Of a stretch of DNA of 64,000 bases, positions 47,108 through 56,002 are shown piece after piece (positions within the stretch are counted from its first letter, which is position 1; every line of letters begins with the position of its first letter). Location: assembly GCA_963747535.1 (NCBI GenBank), contig CAVVFX010000003.1, positions 434,001-498,000 on the forward strand, written 5' to 3'. The translations under genes and the position numbers were made by a program. Below the pieces are notes generated by a model, which was not told the DNA's origin, made no database searches, and worked only from the letters and a program-made list of their open reading frames with translations. Source of the stretch: CAVVFX01 sp963747535. Its GTDB lineage: Bacteria; Acidobacteriota; Terriglobia; Bryobacterales; Bryobacteraceae.

Positions 47108-47632
47108 AGCAGCTCATATCGCCTTAACTCTTCGAGTGTACGCCTATTGGACCGCCTCCGCTGGTCGCTCTACCATGCGCTGAGCCGAGGCCCAGTCTAG
47201 TGATCGAGCAAGTCGACTGAGGCGAAGCGGGCTTCCTGAATTCTGCCACTGCTTCAGCGGTGGACTGGGCAGTCGCGCTGGCCCTTCAGCGCTCGCGTTC
47301 ATTGTTCTCTACGGTTCAGATTATTGCAGACCTGAAGCTCCGAATCAAGGTGTGTCTGGCTCAACTGGCTCAACGCATCTCAACGGTTGTGCACGCCCCG
47401 GCAATCCCACGTTCGTCGCCTCGCACGAACGGACCCGCGGCGACTTCATATAGCCTCGATTGCGGCCTTCGCGGCCCGCTTGTTACCCGCTGGCCGCGGT
47501 CACGGTGTCACGGAATGCCGGGCCTCTAACGGCCCGAAGGTGCTCGCCGCCAGCTCGCGATAAGACGGCAGGCGGAAGTGATCCGCCGGCGCCAGTCGGT
47601 TTGCGCGGCGCGTGCGATTTGAATAATTCCGG
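47108..47632. other. Intergenic region in the island, GC-rich, no gene seen
   Basis: No frame here shows domain features or a start signal. The segment near 47595-47625 (CCAGTCGGTTTGCGCGGCGCG) resembles sequences at 48155 and 52000, where it precedes the long repeats, so it may be a decayed repeat edge. Confidence 0.4.
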
Positions 47633-48067
47633 TCAGGCCGAAACTGCCACAACCGCGCCGATCAGCCTGAATATGGACGCGCTCGTGTCCATGCCGCCTA
47701 CCAAAATGATCTTCATGTGCGCGCGCTCTTCGTCATAAATCGTTTCGACGTGTAAATGGTCAGCACTCTGCTTGCGATTGGTGATACCGGTGAGCAGCTT
47801 GGTAAGCCGGGTCGCTAGATCGGCGCTGATCGCGTCGATTTCCACCATGCTCGAGACTTCAACGTGACGTTGGCGCGGGACCGGCTCAGGATCAAATGAG
47901 GACGCAGGACCACCCGTCATCGCCGCCAGGTCTTCGGCTCTAATCCGGTATTGCTTACCAACCCGGACCGCCTTCAAGCGGCCTTCCCGCACGTAGTTGC
48001 GGACGGTCCTGACGTGAAGACCTAATCGGCCGGCTACCTGCTCAACGGAATAAAGCCTGTAACTCAT
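47633..48067 (-). CDS. Excisionase-type helix-turn-helix protein
   Basis: A 144-residue protein starting with the excisionase/MerR-like helix-turn-helix (YSVEQVAGRLGLHVRTVRNY, VREGRLKAVRVGKQYRIRAE). A C-terminal unit of about 70 residues (VEIDAISADLATRLTKLLTG ... ERAHMKIILVGGMDTSAS) is not familiar. Helix-turn-helix proteins of this kind control excision or act as plasmid/phage regulators. It is the last gene before the repeat array. Confidence 0.78.
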   Translation of the reverse strand: MSYRLYSVEQVAGRLGLHVRTVRNYVREGRLKAVRVGKQYRIRAEDLAAMTGGPASSFDPEPVPRQRHVEVSSMVEIDAISADLATRLTKLLTGITNRKQSADHLHVETIYDEERAHMKIILVGGMDTSASIFRLIGAVVAVSA

Positions 48068-48221
48068 CGTTACCTATTACGCCCTCTAATCCAGAATAAT
48101 GGGTGACGATGAGGTAGTTTTCGAAGGAACGCCGCGACCTCGCGTCAGCCTCTCGGCCCGCCGCCAGTCGTTTTGCGCGTTCCTCGCGTGAGAAAACTTC
48201 TCCATATCGCGGCCGCCGACA

Positions 48222-48356
48222 GGCGATCCCGCGTTCGCCGCCTCGCGCAAAGGGGACACGCGGCGGTCATGACAGCAGCGCCCAGTCCGGCGCCGTTGCC
48301 TGAACGAGCGCCCGAGACTCGTGCCCTCGGTCGATCGCCGTTGCGGCGCGAAAACC
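48222..48356 (+). repeat. Long direct repeat, copy A (5' part only)
   Basis: Begins GGCGATCCCGCGTTCGCCGC, includes CAGCAGCGCCCAGTC, GAACGAGCGCCC, TCGTGCCCTCGGTCGATCGC and ends at GTTGCGGCGCGAAAA; it lacks the 3' core present in copies B to F. It lies ahead of the first PEP-CTERM gene. Confidence 0.85.
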
Positions 48357-48499
48357 CCGTCGGCTTACCAACCGGCCCATGGTTCGCTGAGCCGCATAGT
48401 CGTCTCAATCGTCCGTCTTCCAGACCTCGATTGCGATAAAATGCAGAGCGAGATGACCAAGACGAAATCGCCGTGGCGCATTTTGGCAGGAGAGAAAAA

Positions 48500-49219
48500 A
48501 TGAAGTGTTTCTGCCGTGTGCTGATTACCTGGTTACCGGTCGCCGCCCTATTAACTGTCCCATCCGGAACATCCGCGATGACAATCCTTGACATTACTGG
48601 CCCGAACTACGTGCCATCCACAATCGGGGGCCCCTATTTCCAGGTGCTCGGTTCAGCTTGGTCGATAGATCAGACGTACAACGATGTTTCGATCACGACA
48701 GTGCTCGACGCTACATCTGGTCAATCATCCGGGACTGCCTATCTCGTCACCCTGATCGGCCCCGGCGCCACTCCGGCTTCCGAGGTAGCGAGCAGTTCTT
48801 TTTCAGTGACGGGAAGCTATACGCCGACAACCCTGTTGACCGGTTTGGTGCTGCAGCCCGGCACGTATTATCTGGTGCTCGCGTCAACATCCACCGTGAG
48901 TCCGGGGTGGTGGGGCACTCTTCAGCCTGTCGTTCAACCTGCCCCCGGAGTTGTCGATGTAGGCTGGACTGTGGCAGGTTCCGATCGTTCGATTGGTCCC
49001 GTGGATTATAACTATCCGCCAGGCTCGACGTTTGACGGGCCATTCACCGCAAATCAAAGCGCTTTCTTCATCGACATAACTGGTTCAGAGACGCCAGAAC
49101 CCGCGACATGGGTGCTGTTGAGTTGCGCGGTCGTATTGTCGAGCCTCACCGGAGCTCGGTGGTCTCTGGTTTCGGAAGCTGGCCAACGCGTTTTGCGGGA
49201 TGGCGCTGTCTGCGACTGA
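48500..49219 (+). CDS. PEP-CTERM-anchored exported protein
   Basis: A 239-residue protein with a signal peptide (VLITWLPVAALLTVPSGTSA), a beta-rich domain of about 160 residues and a C-terminal PEP-CTERM signal (TPEPATWVLLSCAVVLSSLT followed by arginines). Such signals are cut by exosortase, which is not in this window. Unusually, about 20 residues follow the arginine cluster, where the signal normally ends. AGGAGAG at 48489-48495 precedes the ATG at 48500. The gene stands alone between repeat copies A and B. Confidence 0.85.
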   Translation: MKCFCRVLITWLPVAALLTVPSGTSAMTILDITGPNYVPSTIGGPYFQVLGSAWSIDQTYNDVSITTVLDATSGQSSGTAYLVTLIGPGATPASEVASSSFSVTGSYTPTTLLTGLVLQPGTYYLVLASTSTVSPGWWGTLQPVVQPAPGVVDVGWTVAGSDRSIGPVDYNYPPGSTFDGPFTANQSAFFIDITGSETPEPATWVLLSCAVVLSSLTGARWSLVSEAGQRVLRDGAVCD

Positions 49220-49335
49220 ATCCGTAACCGCCTACCCAGAACAGCGCCGTTACGCGGTGTATTGAAAGGTCGTTTTCAGAGGGGGCAATTCCGCTCGTCG
49301 ATCCAGATTTGATTCCCTGCTTATATAATTTGTGA

Positions 49336-50108
49336 ATGGGTTCGCAGATCGCGCCTCGACTGTGCTGGCTCATCGTTGTGATGGGTGTTGGCGTTGCCAT
49401 ACTGGACGTGACAGACTACGCTCGGTATGGCCACCTTCTAGCGTTTCATCTTCATCTTTTGCCTTGGCTGGCACCCGTCATTTTCACGCAGGTGACGGCA
49501 CCCGGCCCACTCAGGTACACGCCCCGGCGATGGATGCAGTTCGTGGACGGCGAGAACTTGACCATCCGTGCACAGCGGCTGATGAGCGACGCCGGCATAT
49601 CTGTGAAGGCGTGCGATCATTTCAAGAAGGACTGCTTCGTCGTACCTTTTACAGGCGCCCAGAAGCACGGGCCTACACCGTGGAATGCCGAACCACAGCC
49701 GCTTCGCGCATACTACTACACGTCTCTGGTCGGCGACGACCCTTACTGATCAGCGTGCGCACCCAACTCTGGACCTGCGGGTTCGAGCCGCACGTATTCA
49801 AGAAGAACGCAGCGAATCAGAAGACGAAGGGTGTTGACATTCAATTAACGAATGACATGCTGAGCCACGCGTTCCGCGACAACTATGATTCCGCGGTGCT
49901 GATTGCCGGTGACGGCGATTACGTCCCACTGGTACAAGAGGTGAAGCGTCTCGGCAAGCGGGTGCACGTCCATTTCATCGATGCATGTTCCAATCCGGAT
50001 CTCAAGCTTGCCGCGGATGAATTCACCGGCCTTACGAAAATAATTCTTGTGTGGGCGCAGCAGACCGCGGCCGCTCAATCCGCACCAACCCCATATGAGG
50101 GTAGGTAA
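49336..50108 (+). pseudogene. NYN-domain (LabA-like) nuclease gene interrupted by a frameshift
   Basis: Joined frames give a NYN (PIN-like) domain: VDGENLTIRAQRL with the first acidic residue, RAYYYTSLVGDDP, then in the other frame KGVDIQLTNDMLSHAF and AVLIAGDGDYVPLVQEVKRL with the remaining acidic residues. The frame changes near 49745 (stop TGA at 49747). NYN proteins are predicted RNases. The upstream half extends to a two-helix membrane segment (from ATG 49336), while ATG 49534 would start at the domain. If the shift is real, the nuclease is not made. Confidence 0.75.
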
Positions 50109-50441
50109 ACCAGGTTTCGTCATTTGGACTCAATGACGCCACGCGCGCCTTTGGCCGCAAAACGGTAACGCAGGTGGCAAGTGCTAGTCTCTTGTAATCC
50201 TGGCTCAACCGCGCATCATGAACTAAATCGTTAGGCGGCTCGTCTTTCAGTTGATCGAGTCCACCGCGGCGGTCGTGAACGCAGCGCCCGCGGCCAGCGC
50301 GGAGGACGTCGACCGCGCCGCGGTGGCGCCACCGATCCCGCGCGGGCCTCTCAGCCGCCACCAGCCCGCGTTAGGCGGGCGATCTCATTTGTTATGAAGG
50401 CGCGCCGCTACCGAACAGTTCGACCGCCGATAGACGCCGCG
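50109..50441. other. Intergenic region with two GTTAGGC motifs and repeat fragments
   Basis: Contains CGTTAGGCGGCTCG at 50229 and CGCGTTAGGCGGGC at 50368, and GC-rich sequence (50270-50350) that shares words with the long repeats. No gene is visible. Confidence 0.4.
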
Positions 50442-50664
50442 GGCGATCCCGCGTTCGTCGCCTCGCAAGAACGCGCCTGCGGCGTTCACGACAGCAGCGC
50501 CCAGTCGCGTGCCAGACCCCAACGAGCGCCCCGAGATCGTGCCCTCGCTCGAGCGCCGTTGCGGCGAGAAAAGCCGAGAACCGCGAACCTCGTGGACACG
50601 GGCGAGCGCGAAAAACACCGCGCAACGCGTTTTCAGAAAAGCTGCGTGGCTGTGTACTTGTGTC
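50442..50664 (+). repeat. Long direct repeat, copy B
   Basis: Full copy of about 223 bp, from GGCGATCCCGCGTTCGTCGC to the core CACCGCGCAACGCGTTTTCA, then GAAAAGCTGCGTGGCTGTGT. Shares the tail GTACTTGTGTCCG with copy D. Confidence 0.88.
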
Positions 50665-50965
50665 CGCGGGTGGGCCATATGCTAAGTGCATCGCAAGTCA
50701 TAACTGGCTTATACCCCTAGGTCGCCAAACGCCACCACTTGACAAAATGTAAGCGAAGCGCTCCTTGACGTCGCGCGTAATTGGGTTTGAAAGCGTGGAA
50801 AAACTTGCTCTCAACGCCTCCAACAGAGACAGATGGGTGTGTAATCTCACACCGCCACAATGGAAATCTTGGTCAAAACGAGGCACTCGGTGTATATTTT
50901 TTGTTATCCAGAAATCCCCGCAGGCAGTGCGTTTTTCTAAGGATTGAAAGGAGCGAGGTTTCAAA
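50665..50965. other. Upstream region of the second PEP-CTERM gene
   Basis: About 300 bases with no ORF of note. AAGGAGCGAGG at 50947-50957 is the ribosome binding site for the GTG at 50966. Composition is less GC-rich than the repeats, with AT-rich words (GTATATTTTTTGTTAT near 50890) that could hold a promoter. Confidence 0.5.
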
Positions 50966-51922
50966 GTGACACGAGCTTTCGACCCCATCGCCATCGCAGT
51001 CTGTATAGCGTTCGTCTGCGACACGGCAGTTCAATTAAGCGCCAGCCCGATTATTTTCGTCGGGCTTGGGGGACAAACAGGTATTTCGACAAATAACGGC
51101 GCGATAGGCATCCTCGATCCAGCGACTGGAGCAGTCACCGTGATCGGGACGCCTATGCCGGAGCACTCGATCAGCGGTTTGACGTTTACCTCGAACGGAA
51201 ACCTCTGGGGATCTACCCAAATCGGCGGCGGTCTTCCTCCAACATCGGGAAATCCGCCCCCAACCACCACCAGCGATCTCATTCAGATCAACCCTGTTAC
51301 GGGAGCGGAGATTTCCAGCGTGTTGATCAACGCGGATGGTACTCCCGTCAGCATCGCCGATTTGGCGACCCAGCCCGGTACGAACGAGATTTTCGGGATT
51401 CAAAGCCCAAACGACGCAAACTTTACCGGCACGGCGAACCTCTACACCATCTCGACTGCCGGCGCTGCGACGCTGGTCGGAAGCACGGGCGTCTTTTTCG
51501 GCTCCATCGCATTCGCGCCGAACGGGACGCTGTATATGACGTCCGCAGATCTGCCTACTACCGTTGGCAACTGTGCCGACGGCGGCGATATCAATTGCGC
51601 GCTGAGCACTCTGAACCCCGCCAACGCAGCCACAATCACAACCGTGGCGACGCCCGATTTCTACTCAGCATTAGGCATTAGCCCCACGGGCGTGATTTGG
51701 GGGGGCAATGGTGGCGGCGACATAGGGGGTGCCGGCATCGGTCAGTTTTATCCCGGAGTGTCGATCCTCGATCCGACAACGGGCAACGCAACTTTCATCG
51801 GCAACACCGGCACGAATTTCGCGGGAGACATCGCCTTTGCACCCGTGCCTGAGGTTGCTTCGCTGGTATTGTCTGGCCTCGGTCTGGCTGTGCTCCTGGC
51901 TCTGAAATGCCGCCGGAGCTAG
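50966..51922 (+). CDS. PEP-CTERM-type beta-propeller-like exported protein
   Basis: A 318-residue protein with a signal peptide (DPIAIAVCIAFVCDTAVQLSA), a body of repeated short strands (GAIGILDPATGAVTVIGTPM, SGLTFTSNGNLWGS, GSIAFAPNGTLYM, ...) compatible with a beta-propeller, and a C-terminal sorting signal VPEVASLVLSGLGLAVLLAL followed by KCRRS. The motif is PEV rather than PEP, a known variant. Exosortase processing and surface anchoring are inferred. Starts at GTG 50966. Confidence 0.85.
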   Translation: MTRAFDPIAIAVCIAFVCDTAVQLSASPIIFVGLGGQTGISTNNGAIGILDPATGAVTVIGTPMPEHSISGLTFTSNGNLWGSTQIGGGLPPTSGNPPPTTTSDLIQINPVTGAEISSVLINADGTPVSIADLATQPGTNEIFGIQSPNDANFTGTANLYTISTAGAATLVGSTGVFFGSIAFAPNGTLYMTSADLPTTVGNCADGGDINCALSTLNPANAATITTVATPDFYSALGISPTGVIWGGNGGGDIGGAGIGQFYPGVSILDPTTGNATFIGNTGTNFAGDIAFAPVPEVASLVLSGLGLAVLLALKCRRS

Positions 51923-51986
51923 GCAGCACACCCGAGACGCGGGAATACGCACCAGCAGGCTGAACGGATCGCGGCCGCTGCGGTGA

Positions 51987-52258
51987 TCCCGCGTTCGCCG
52001 CTAGGCGTTTTGCGCGTTCCTCGCCGGCACGTGGGTCTCGGCGGCGATCCCGCGTTCGTCACCTCGCCCAGCGCGCACTGACGCGGCGGCCATGACGCGC
52101 GCCCGGTGCGACGCCGGAGCCGAACGAGCACCCTGAGCTCGTGCCCTCGGTCGATCGCTGTTGCGGCGCGCAAAACCGAGAACGGCGAACCTCGTGGACG
52201 TCGGGCGAGCGCGAAAACACCGCGAAAACGCGTTTTTCAAAAAAGCTGCGTGGCTGTC
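51987..52258 (+). repeat. Long direct repeat, copy C with decayed leading fragment
   Basis: The main copy runs from about 52042 (GCGATCCCGCGTTCGTCACC) to AAAAAAGCTGCGTGGCTGTC at 52258. A partial duplicate of its start lies at 51987-52020 (GTGATCCCGCGTTCGCCG). Confidence 0.85.
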
Positions 52259-52373
52259 AATTAGTGTAAAGTCGGCCGGCCGCTTCGGTGCTCCCGTTTC
52301 GAGAATTGTCTTGAGGTCCCGCGCCGTCCGCGCAGAACGCGAACGACCCGCAGGCGCGCCCATATGTGGCATC

Positions 52374-52446
52374 TCGAACCTCGTTGGCGTCCGACGAGCG
52401 CGAAAACACCGCGAAACGCGTTTTTCAGAAAAGCTGCGTGGGTGTC
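52374..52446 (+). repeat. Long direct repeat, copy C2 (3' core only)
   Basis: Consists only of the 3' core: GAACCTCGTTGGCGTCC, GAGCGCGAAAACACCGCG, AAACGCGTTTTTCAG and AAAAGCTGCGTGGGTGTC. It shares the extra tail CAATTA with copy C. Confidence 0.88.
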
Positions 52447-53099
52447 AATTAATGTTCTCGCGTGAGGAACGCGACCGTAAGCGACATTGCGGCGGGAGAC
52501 GATCCCGGATGTTCGACGCTAACCTCTCGCCGGGCCTATCGTACCTCCGCACCGGACCCACGCGTGTGCGCTGGGTATATCTGTTTCGGCAGCATCAAGA
52601 ACAGAATTGCCATCAACAGGGCCATCAGCAGGACCACGATTATGTGAGGAGAAGGTTTCATTTAAGCTGATCTTCGCCTGGTAAAACGGCCCCAGAGAGT
52701 CCGCGTACCAGTGTCCGTGCACCAAGATCGCTGAGGATCACTGTGGTCCGCCTGGGGCTTGGCGTTGTGAGGCAAACCTTATATTGTCCCGATAGCGCTC
52801 GGAAGCAGCAGGAAAGAATCCGTGAAGCGAAGAGTCGACAGAATCGGTACCAGACGTACTATAACCGACCTGGCACACTAATCAACTAATCAACTGCCGC
52901 ACCGCGCTTCCGTCGCGTCCCCTCCCGCGAACGCCTCACGGTCGCTGGCGCCGTGAAGTTTTCTATCACGACACCTGTTTGTAGTGGCCTACAGAGTAGT
53001 CACCGTTTGGTGCTCACCCTGCGAAGGAAATGCCGTCGCGCTTATCACGCGAGAGTGCGACGGTCAAAGCCTCACTGTGGATGAGTGGACCGAGGCTGC
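52447..53099. other. Region between repeats C2 and D with one possible small gene
   Basis: A short minus-strand frame (52536-52661) is described separately. The rest shows no convincing coding signal; inverted words TCAACTAATCAACT near 52880 are direct repeats of a few bases. Confidence 0.4.
52536..52661 (-). CDS. Possible 41-residue single-helix membrane protein
   Basis: Starts MKPSPHIIVVLLMALLMAIL, a charged/polar N terminus followed by an uninterrupted 18-residue hydrophobic helix, and ends in a polar tail rich in Gly and Arg. This looks like a single-span microprotein, but no good ribosome binding site is present and such frames can occur by chance in an island. Confidence 0.4.
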   Translation of the reverse strand: MKPSPHIIVVLLMALLMAILFLMLPKQIYPAHTRGSGAEVR

Positions 53100-53287
53100 C
53101 GCGGCGTTCACAACAGTCAGCGCCCAGTCGCGCGCCGGGGCCGAACGAGCGCTCCAGCTCGTGTCCTCGGTCGATCGCTGTTGCGGCGCGAAAAACCGCG
53201 AACCGCGGGCCTCGTGGACGTCGCCGAGCGCGAAAAGACCGCGAAAACGCGTTTTTCAGAAAAGCTGCGCGGCTGTGTACTTGTGTC
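53100..53287 (+). repeat. Long direct repeat, copy D
   Basis: Starts within the conserved block (GCGGCGTTCACAACAGTCAG) and ends GAAAAGCTGCGCGGCTGTGT, sharing the tail GTACTTGTGTCCG with copy B. Confidence 0.88.
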
Positions 53288-53411
53288 CGAGCTTCTCAGC
53301 CGAGGACACTGCGGCGCCGGCGCAACCCGCCGGCGAAGCTTAAGCTGGTCTCGCGCGGCTCGCTGCACTCGCCAAGCGCGGATCGTCCTGTTTTGGCCAG
53401 CAAACACCTCT

Positions 53412-54002
53412 CTATGGCAACTTCACCGTTCGGGGCGGCGCACGGAAAATTACCGCAGGCACAGGGCATGAATCAACTGGAGCAGGGGTGCTGTTGTGCG
53501 AATCGATCTGCCAACATTCGGGGTATACAGAGCAATAGCAAGCACGAATCAGGACTCGGCCAACCTTAAGTTTCAGTTCTTCAGCCTGCGGACCGGCTGG
53601 TATCCAGAACGTCTTGTTGTACGAATCCGGGTTAAAAACAGCTTCCGCGCGCGGCACGACGAACTCAAAGGTCGGCCGTGACGCAAAGCCCAAAGCCCGA
53701 CACATGTCCGCCCAGTCTGGCTGAGGTTTTTCGTCAACAAAAACTTCGAACGTTTTCAGAATTGCGTGCCCGATTCCAGTACCTCCGAACATGAACCCGG
53801 CGCCTTCCGCGTTATAGAAGAAGCTGACTGTCATGTGTGGTCGAGCAGTTAGCCGCCAGTACTCCCTCTGGAGAAACCCCTGTTGCACTGTGAACCCGAG
53901 GGCGCACAATGCAATCGCGGCAGACGAGATAGATATCCAAGTTTGCGGCGGCCACCGAGCACCTTCGCTCCGAGGCTCATGGCCTGAAGGGGTGGCGTAC
54001 AA
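53412..54002 (-). CDS. Single-span membrane protein, unknown function
   Basis: A 196-residue protein with one membrane helix at about residues 24-43 (ISSAAIALCALGFTVQQGFL), then a beta-rich domain (EYWRLTARPHMTVSFFYN ... GTGIGHAILKTFEVFVDEKP ... NKTFWIPAGPQAEELKLKVG). The arrangement membrane helix followed by xxRPHMTVxF is common in proteins of unknown function from soil bacteria. Two nearby cysteines (RACYCSVYPEC) could form a disulfide. The only minus-strand gene in the array. Confidence 0.7.
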   Translation of the reverse strand: MYATPSGHEPRSEGARWPPQTWISISSAAIALCALGFTVQQGFLQREYWRLTARPHMTVSFFYNAEGAGFMFGGTGIGHAILKTFEVFVDEKPQPDWADMCRALGFASRPTFEFVVPRAEAVFNPDSYNKTFWIPAGPQAEELKLKVGRVLIRACYCSVYPECWQIDSHNSTPAPVDSCPVPAVIFRAPPRTVKLP

Positions 54003-54169
54003 ACTAACAGATTATCTTAGCTTGCACTCTGATTTGTCCATGGCGGGGTCGCTGAATCTGGCGACAGAACAGCGCTGTTACCGTGACCCACCGTCTTCGA
54101 CATGCCAGGCGATAAGTTTAGTTACCCCGCGAAGGACAAGACCGTCGGCTCTCTCGCGCGCTCGCGCCG

Positions 54170-54344
54170 CGCCCGCCACCTCGCACGGACGTGCAGCGGC
54201 GGTCGTGACCCCTGCGCGCGCGAGACCCGAAGAAGCGCGCCGAGCTCGTGCCCCCGCTCGAGCGCGGGCCCGCGTGGACGCCGGGCGAGCGCGAAAACAC
54301 CGCGAAACGCGTTTTGTGTTTTTCAAAAAAGCTGCGTGGGTGTA
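54170..54344 (+). repeat. Long direct repeat, copy E
   Basis: Shares the block from GAGCTCGTGCC to CAAAAAAGCTGCGTGGGTGT with the other copies and has, like F, the extra TTGTGTTT before the final core. It is followed by CATGGCGTGACGCTGCCTGG (54366), which also occurs at 46868 within the HNH-like gene. Confidence 0.85.
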
Positions 54345-54636
54345 TCATCCTGCCCGCGGATGAGCCATGGCGTGACGCTGCCTGGCTCATGCGCATCGGG
54401 TCACGTGAGCGAGTCGCTCAGTTTCGTCTCGCGGTCATATTTCGAACGCCGGCCGCACGCGCCAATTGCGTCGTGGTGCCCGCAAACTGTTGCAGGCGCT
54501 GGCGCGAGCCCTGGCCCGAGTTTGGTTTGACGATTGCCCTAGTAAAGACGTCGATAAAGAAAGTCGGCGTTTTGAGTACAGACTCACCAGTCGACGCTGT
54601 CTGGTCTATCGATGTAGGGAAGAAAAGGAGACACCA

Positions 54637-55398
54637 ATGAATCAGACAGTCCTCATCACTGGCACTTCTTCCGGCTACGGCAAGGCGACAGCGGAGCTGT
54701 TCCTCGACCGCGGCTGGAATGTCGTAGCAACCATGCGTCAACCGAAGCCGGATATCTTCGGCTCGCAGAGCGATCGCCTCAAAGTGCTGCCGCTCGACGT
54801 CACCAATTCCGGCAGCGTCATCAAAGCCATGGCCGAAGCCACTTCCACGTTCGGGACGATCGACGTGCTCGTCAACAACGCGGGGATCGGTGTCGTCGGC
54901 GCCTTCGAGGCCACCCCGATAGCCACTGTGCGTGAAGTGTTCGAGACCAACACCTTCGGTGTGATGGCGATGACGCATGCAGTGCTGCCCCTGTTTCGCG
55001 AACGGAGGTGTGGTGTGGTAGTTAACGTGACCTCGAGCGTGACGCTAGCCCGGATGCCGCTGGCCGCTGCGTACACCGCGAGCAAGGCGGCCATCGAAGG
55101 ATTCACCGGGTCGCTGGCGTTCGAGGTGGAGTGGTTCAATGTGCGCGTCAAACTGGTTGAGCCGGGCTATGCCCCGTCGACGCGGTTTACGAGTAATGGT
55201 GCATCCCGCATGCAAGGATTGATCCCCGAGGCGTACGCCCCGTTCGCGGAACCGATCTTCGCGGCATTCGCGCAACCGGCTGCGGTGACAACCGAATCCG
55301 ACGTGGCCGAGGCGGTATGGCGGGCTGCGAACGACACGACGGGACAACTCCGATTCCCAGCGGGTGCCGATGCGCTGGCGCTGGCTCAGTCGAGATGA
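54637..55398 (+). CDS. Short-chain dehydrogenase/reductase
   Basis: A 253-residue classical SDR. It has the cofactor motif TGTSSGYGKATAEL (TGxxxGxG), DVTNSGSV for adenine binding, NNAG, the catalytic Ser in VVNVTSSVTLARM and the YxxxK pair in AAYTASKAAIEGFT. The probable substrate is an unknown alcohol or ketone. AAAAGGAG at 54623-54630 gives a strong start. It is a single gene between repeat copies E and F, typical of a mobile cargo. Confidence 0.93.
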   Translation: MNQTVLITGTSSGYGKATAELFLDRGWNVVATMRQPKPDIFGSQSDRLKVLPLDVTNSGSVIKAMAEATSTFGTIDVLVNNAGIGVVGAFEATPIATVREVFETNTFGVMAMTHAVLPLFRERRCGVVVNVTSSVTLARMPLAAAYTASKAAIEGFTGSLAFEVEWFNVRVKLVEPGYAPSTRFTSNGASRMQGLIPEAYAPFAEPIFAAFAQPAAVTTESDVAEAVWRAANDTTGQLRFPAGADALALAQSR

Positions 55399-55588
55399 GT
55401 GACCACTTGGTTAGCCTCTGAATCCGGCTCAATCGATTTTTGCCCTGCCAGCCCTTTTAAGGCTCTCGCTCCCGCAACGCTGAGGGGGACAGGGGGCGGG
55501 GAGGGCCATCGTGTCCATGCGGGCGGGGTTTTGCCGCGCTTTCATCCCGAGCGCACGACGGCCCGCAGTCGAGCGACTCGCGCCCGTG

Positions 55589-55803
55589 GCGATCCCGCGT
55601 CCGCCGCCTCGCTCGTACGCGGCGGTCGCGGCAGCAGCGCGCGGTGCGGCGCCGTGACCCGAACGAGCGCCCCGAGCTCGTGCCCTCGGGCGATCGCCGT
55701 TGCGGCGCGAAGAACCGAGAGCCGCGAACCTCGTGGACGCCGGGCGAGCGCGAAAACACCGCGAAACGCGTTTTGTGTTTTTCAAAAAAGCTGCGTGCGT
55801 GTA
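55589..55803 (+). repeat. Long direct repeat, copy F
   Basis: From GCGATCCCGCGTCCGCCGCC to AAAAAAGCTGCGTGCGTGTA, with the TTGTGTTT insertion shared with copy E. Last copy of the array. Confidence 0.88.
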
Positions 55804-55971
55804 ACACAGTGTCGGGTTGTGGGCCGCGGCGCCCGCTCCTCCGGTCATCTTGTCCGGTGGTTGGTTTGTGCACAAAAGCCACTAAACACTAGCATTTGAG
55901 CGAAAAGGTGCGCGAGAAGCTTTATCTTCTGGCTCACCCAAAACGCACCTATAAGGTCAATGGTTGCAACA

Positions 55972-55987
55972 CCCCCCTGGAGGGGGG
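55972..55987. other. Perfect C6/G6 hairpin
   Basis: CCCCCC, loop TGGA, GGGGGG. It follows the tail of the array and precedes the small HTH gene on the minus strand. No T tract on either side, so termination is doubtful; the role is unknown. Confidence 0.5.
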
Positions 55988-56002
55988 AAATACCCTTTTG
56001 GC

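Noticed and set aside
49740..49760. Programmed -1 frameshift in the NYN gene
   Set aside because: The sequence around the shift (GACCCTTACTGA) is not a proper slippery heptamer, so mutation or error is more likely.
48222..55803. CRISPR array
   Set aside because: Repeats are too long (75-225 bp), too diverged and 0.1-2 kb apart, with genes in between; no cas genes.
50384..55882. Several minus-strand Arg/Ser-rich frames of 80-150 codons over the repeats
   Set aside because: They share words such as FRARP because the DNA repeats are conserved, but indels shift the frame between copies, so they are not protein genes.
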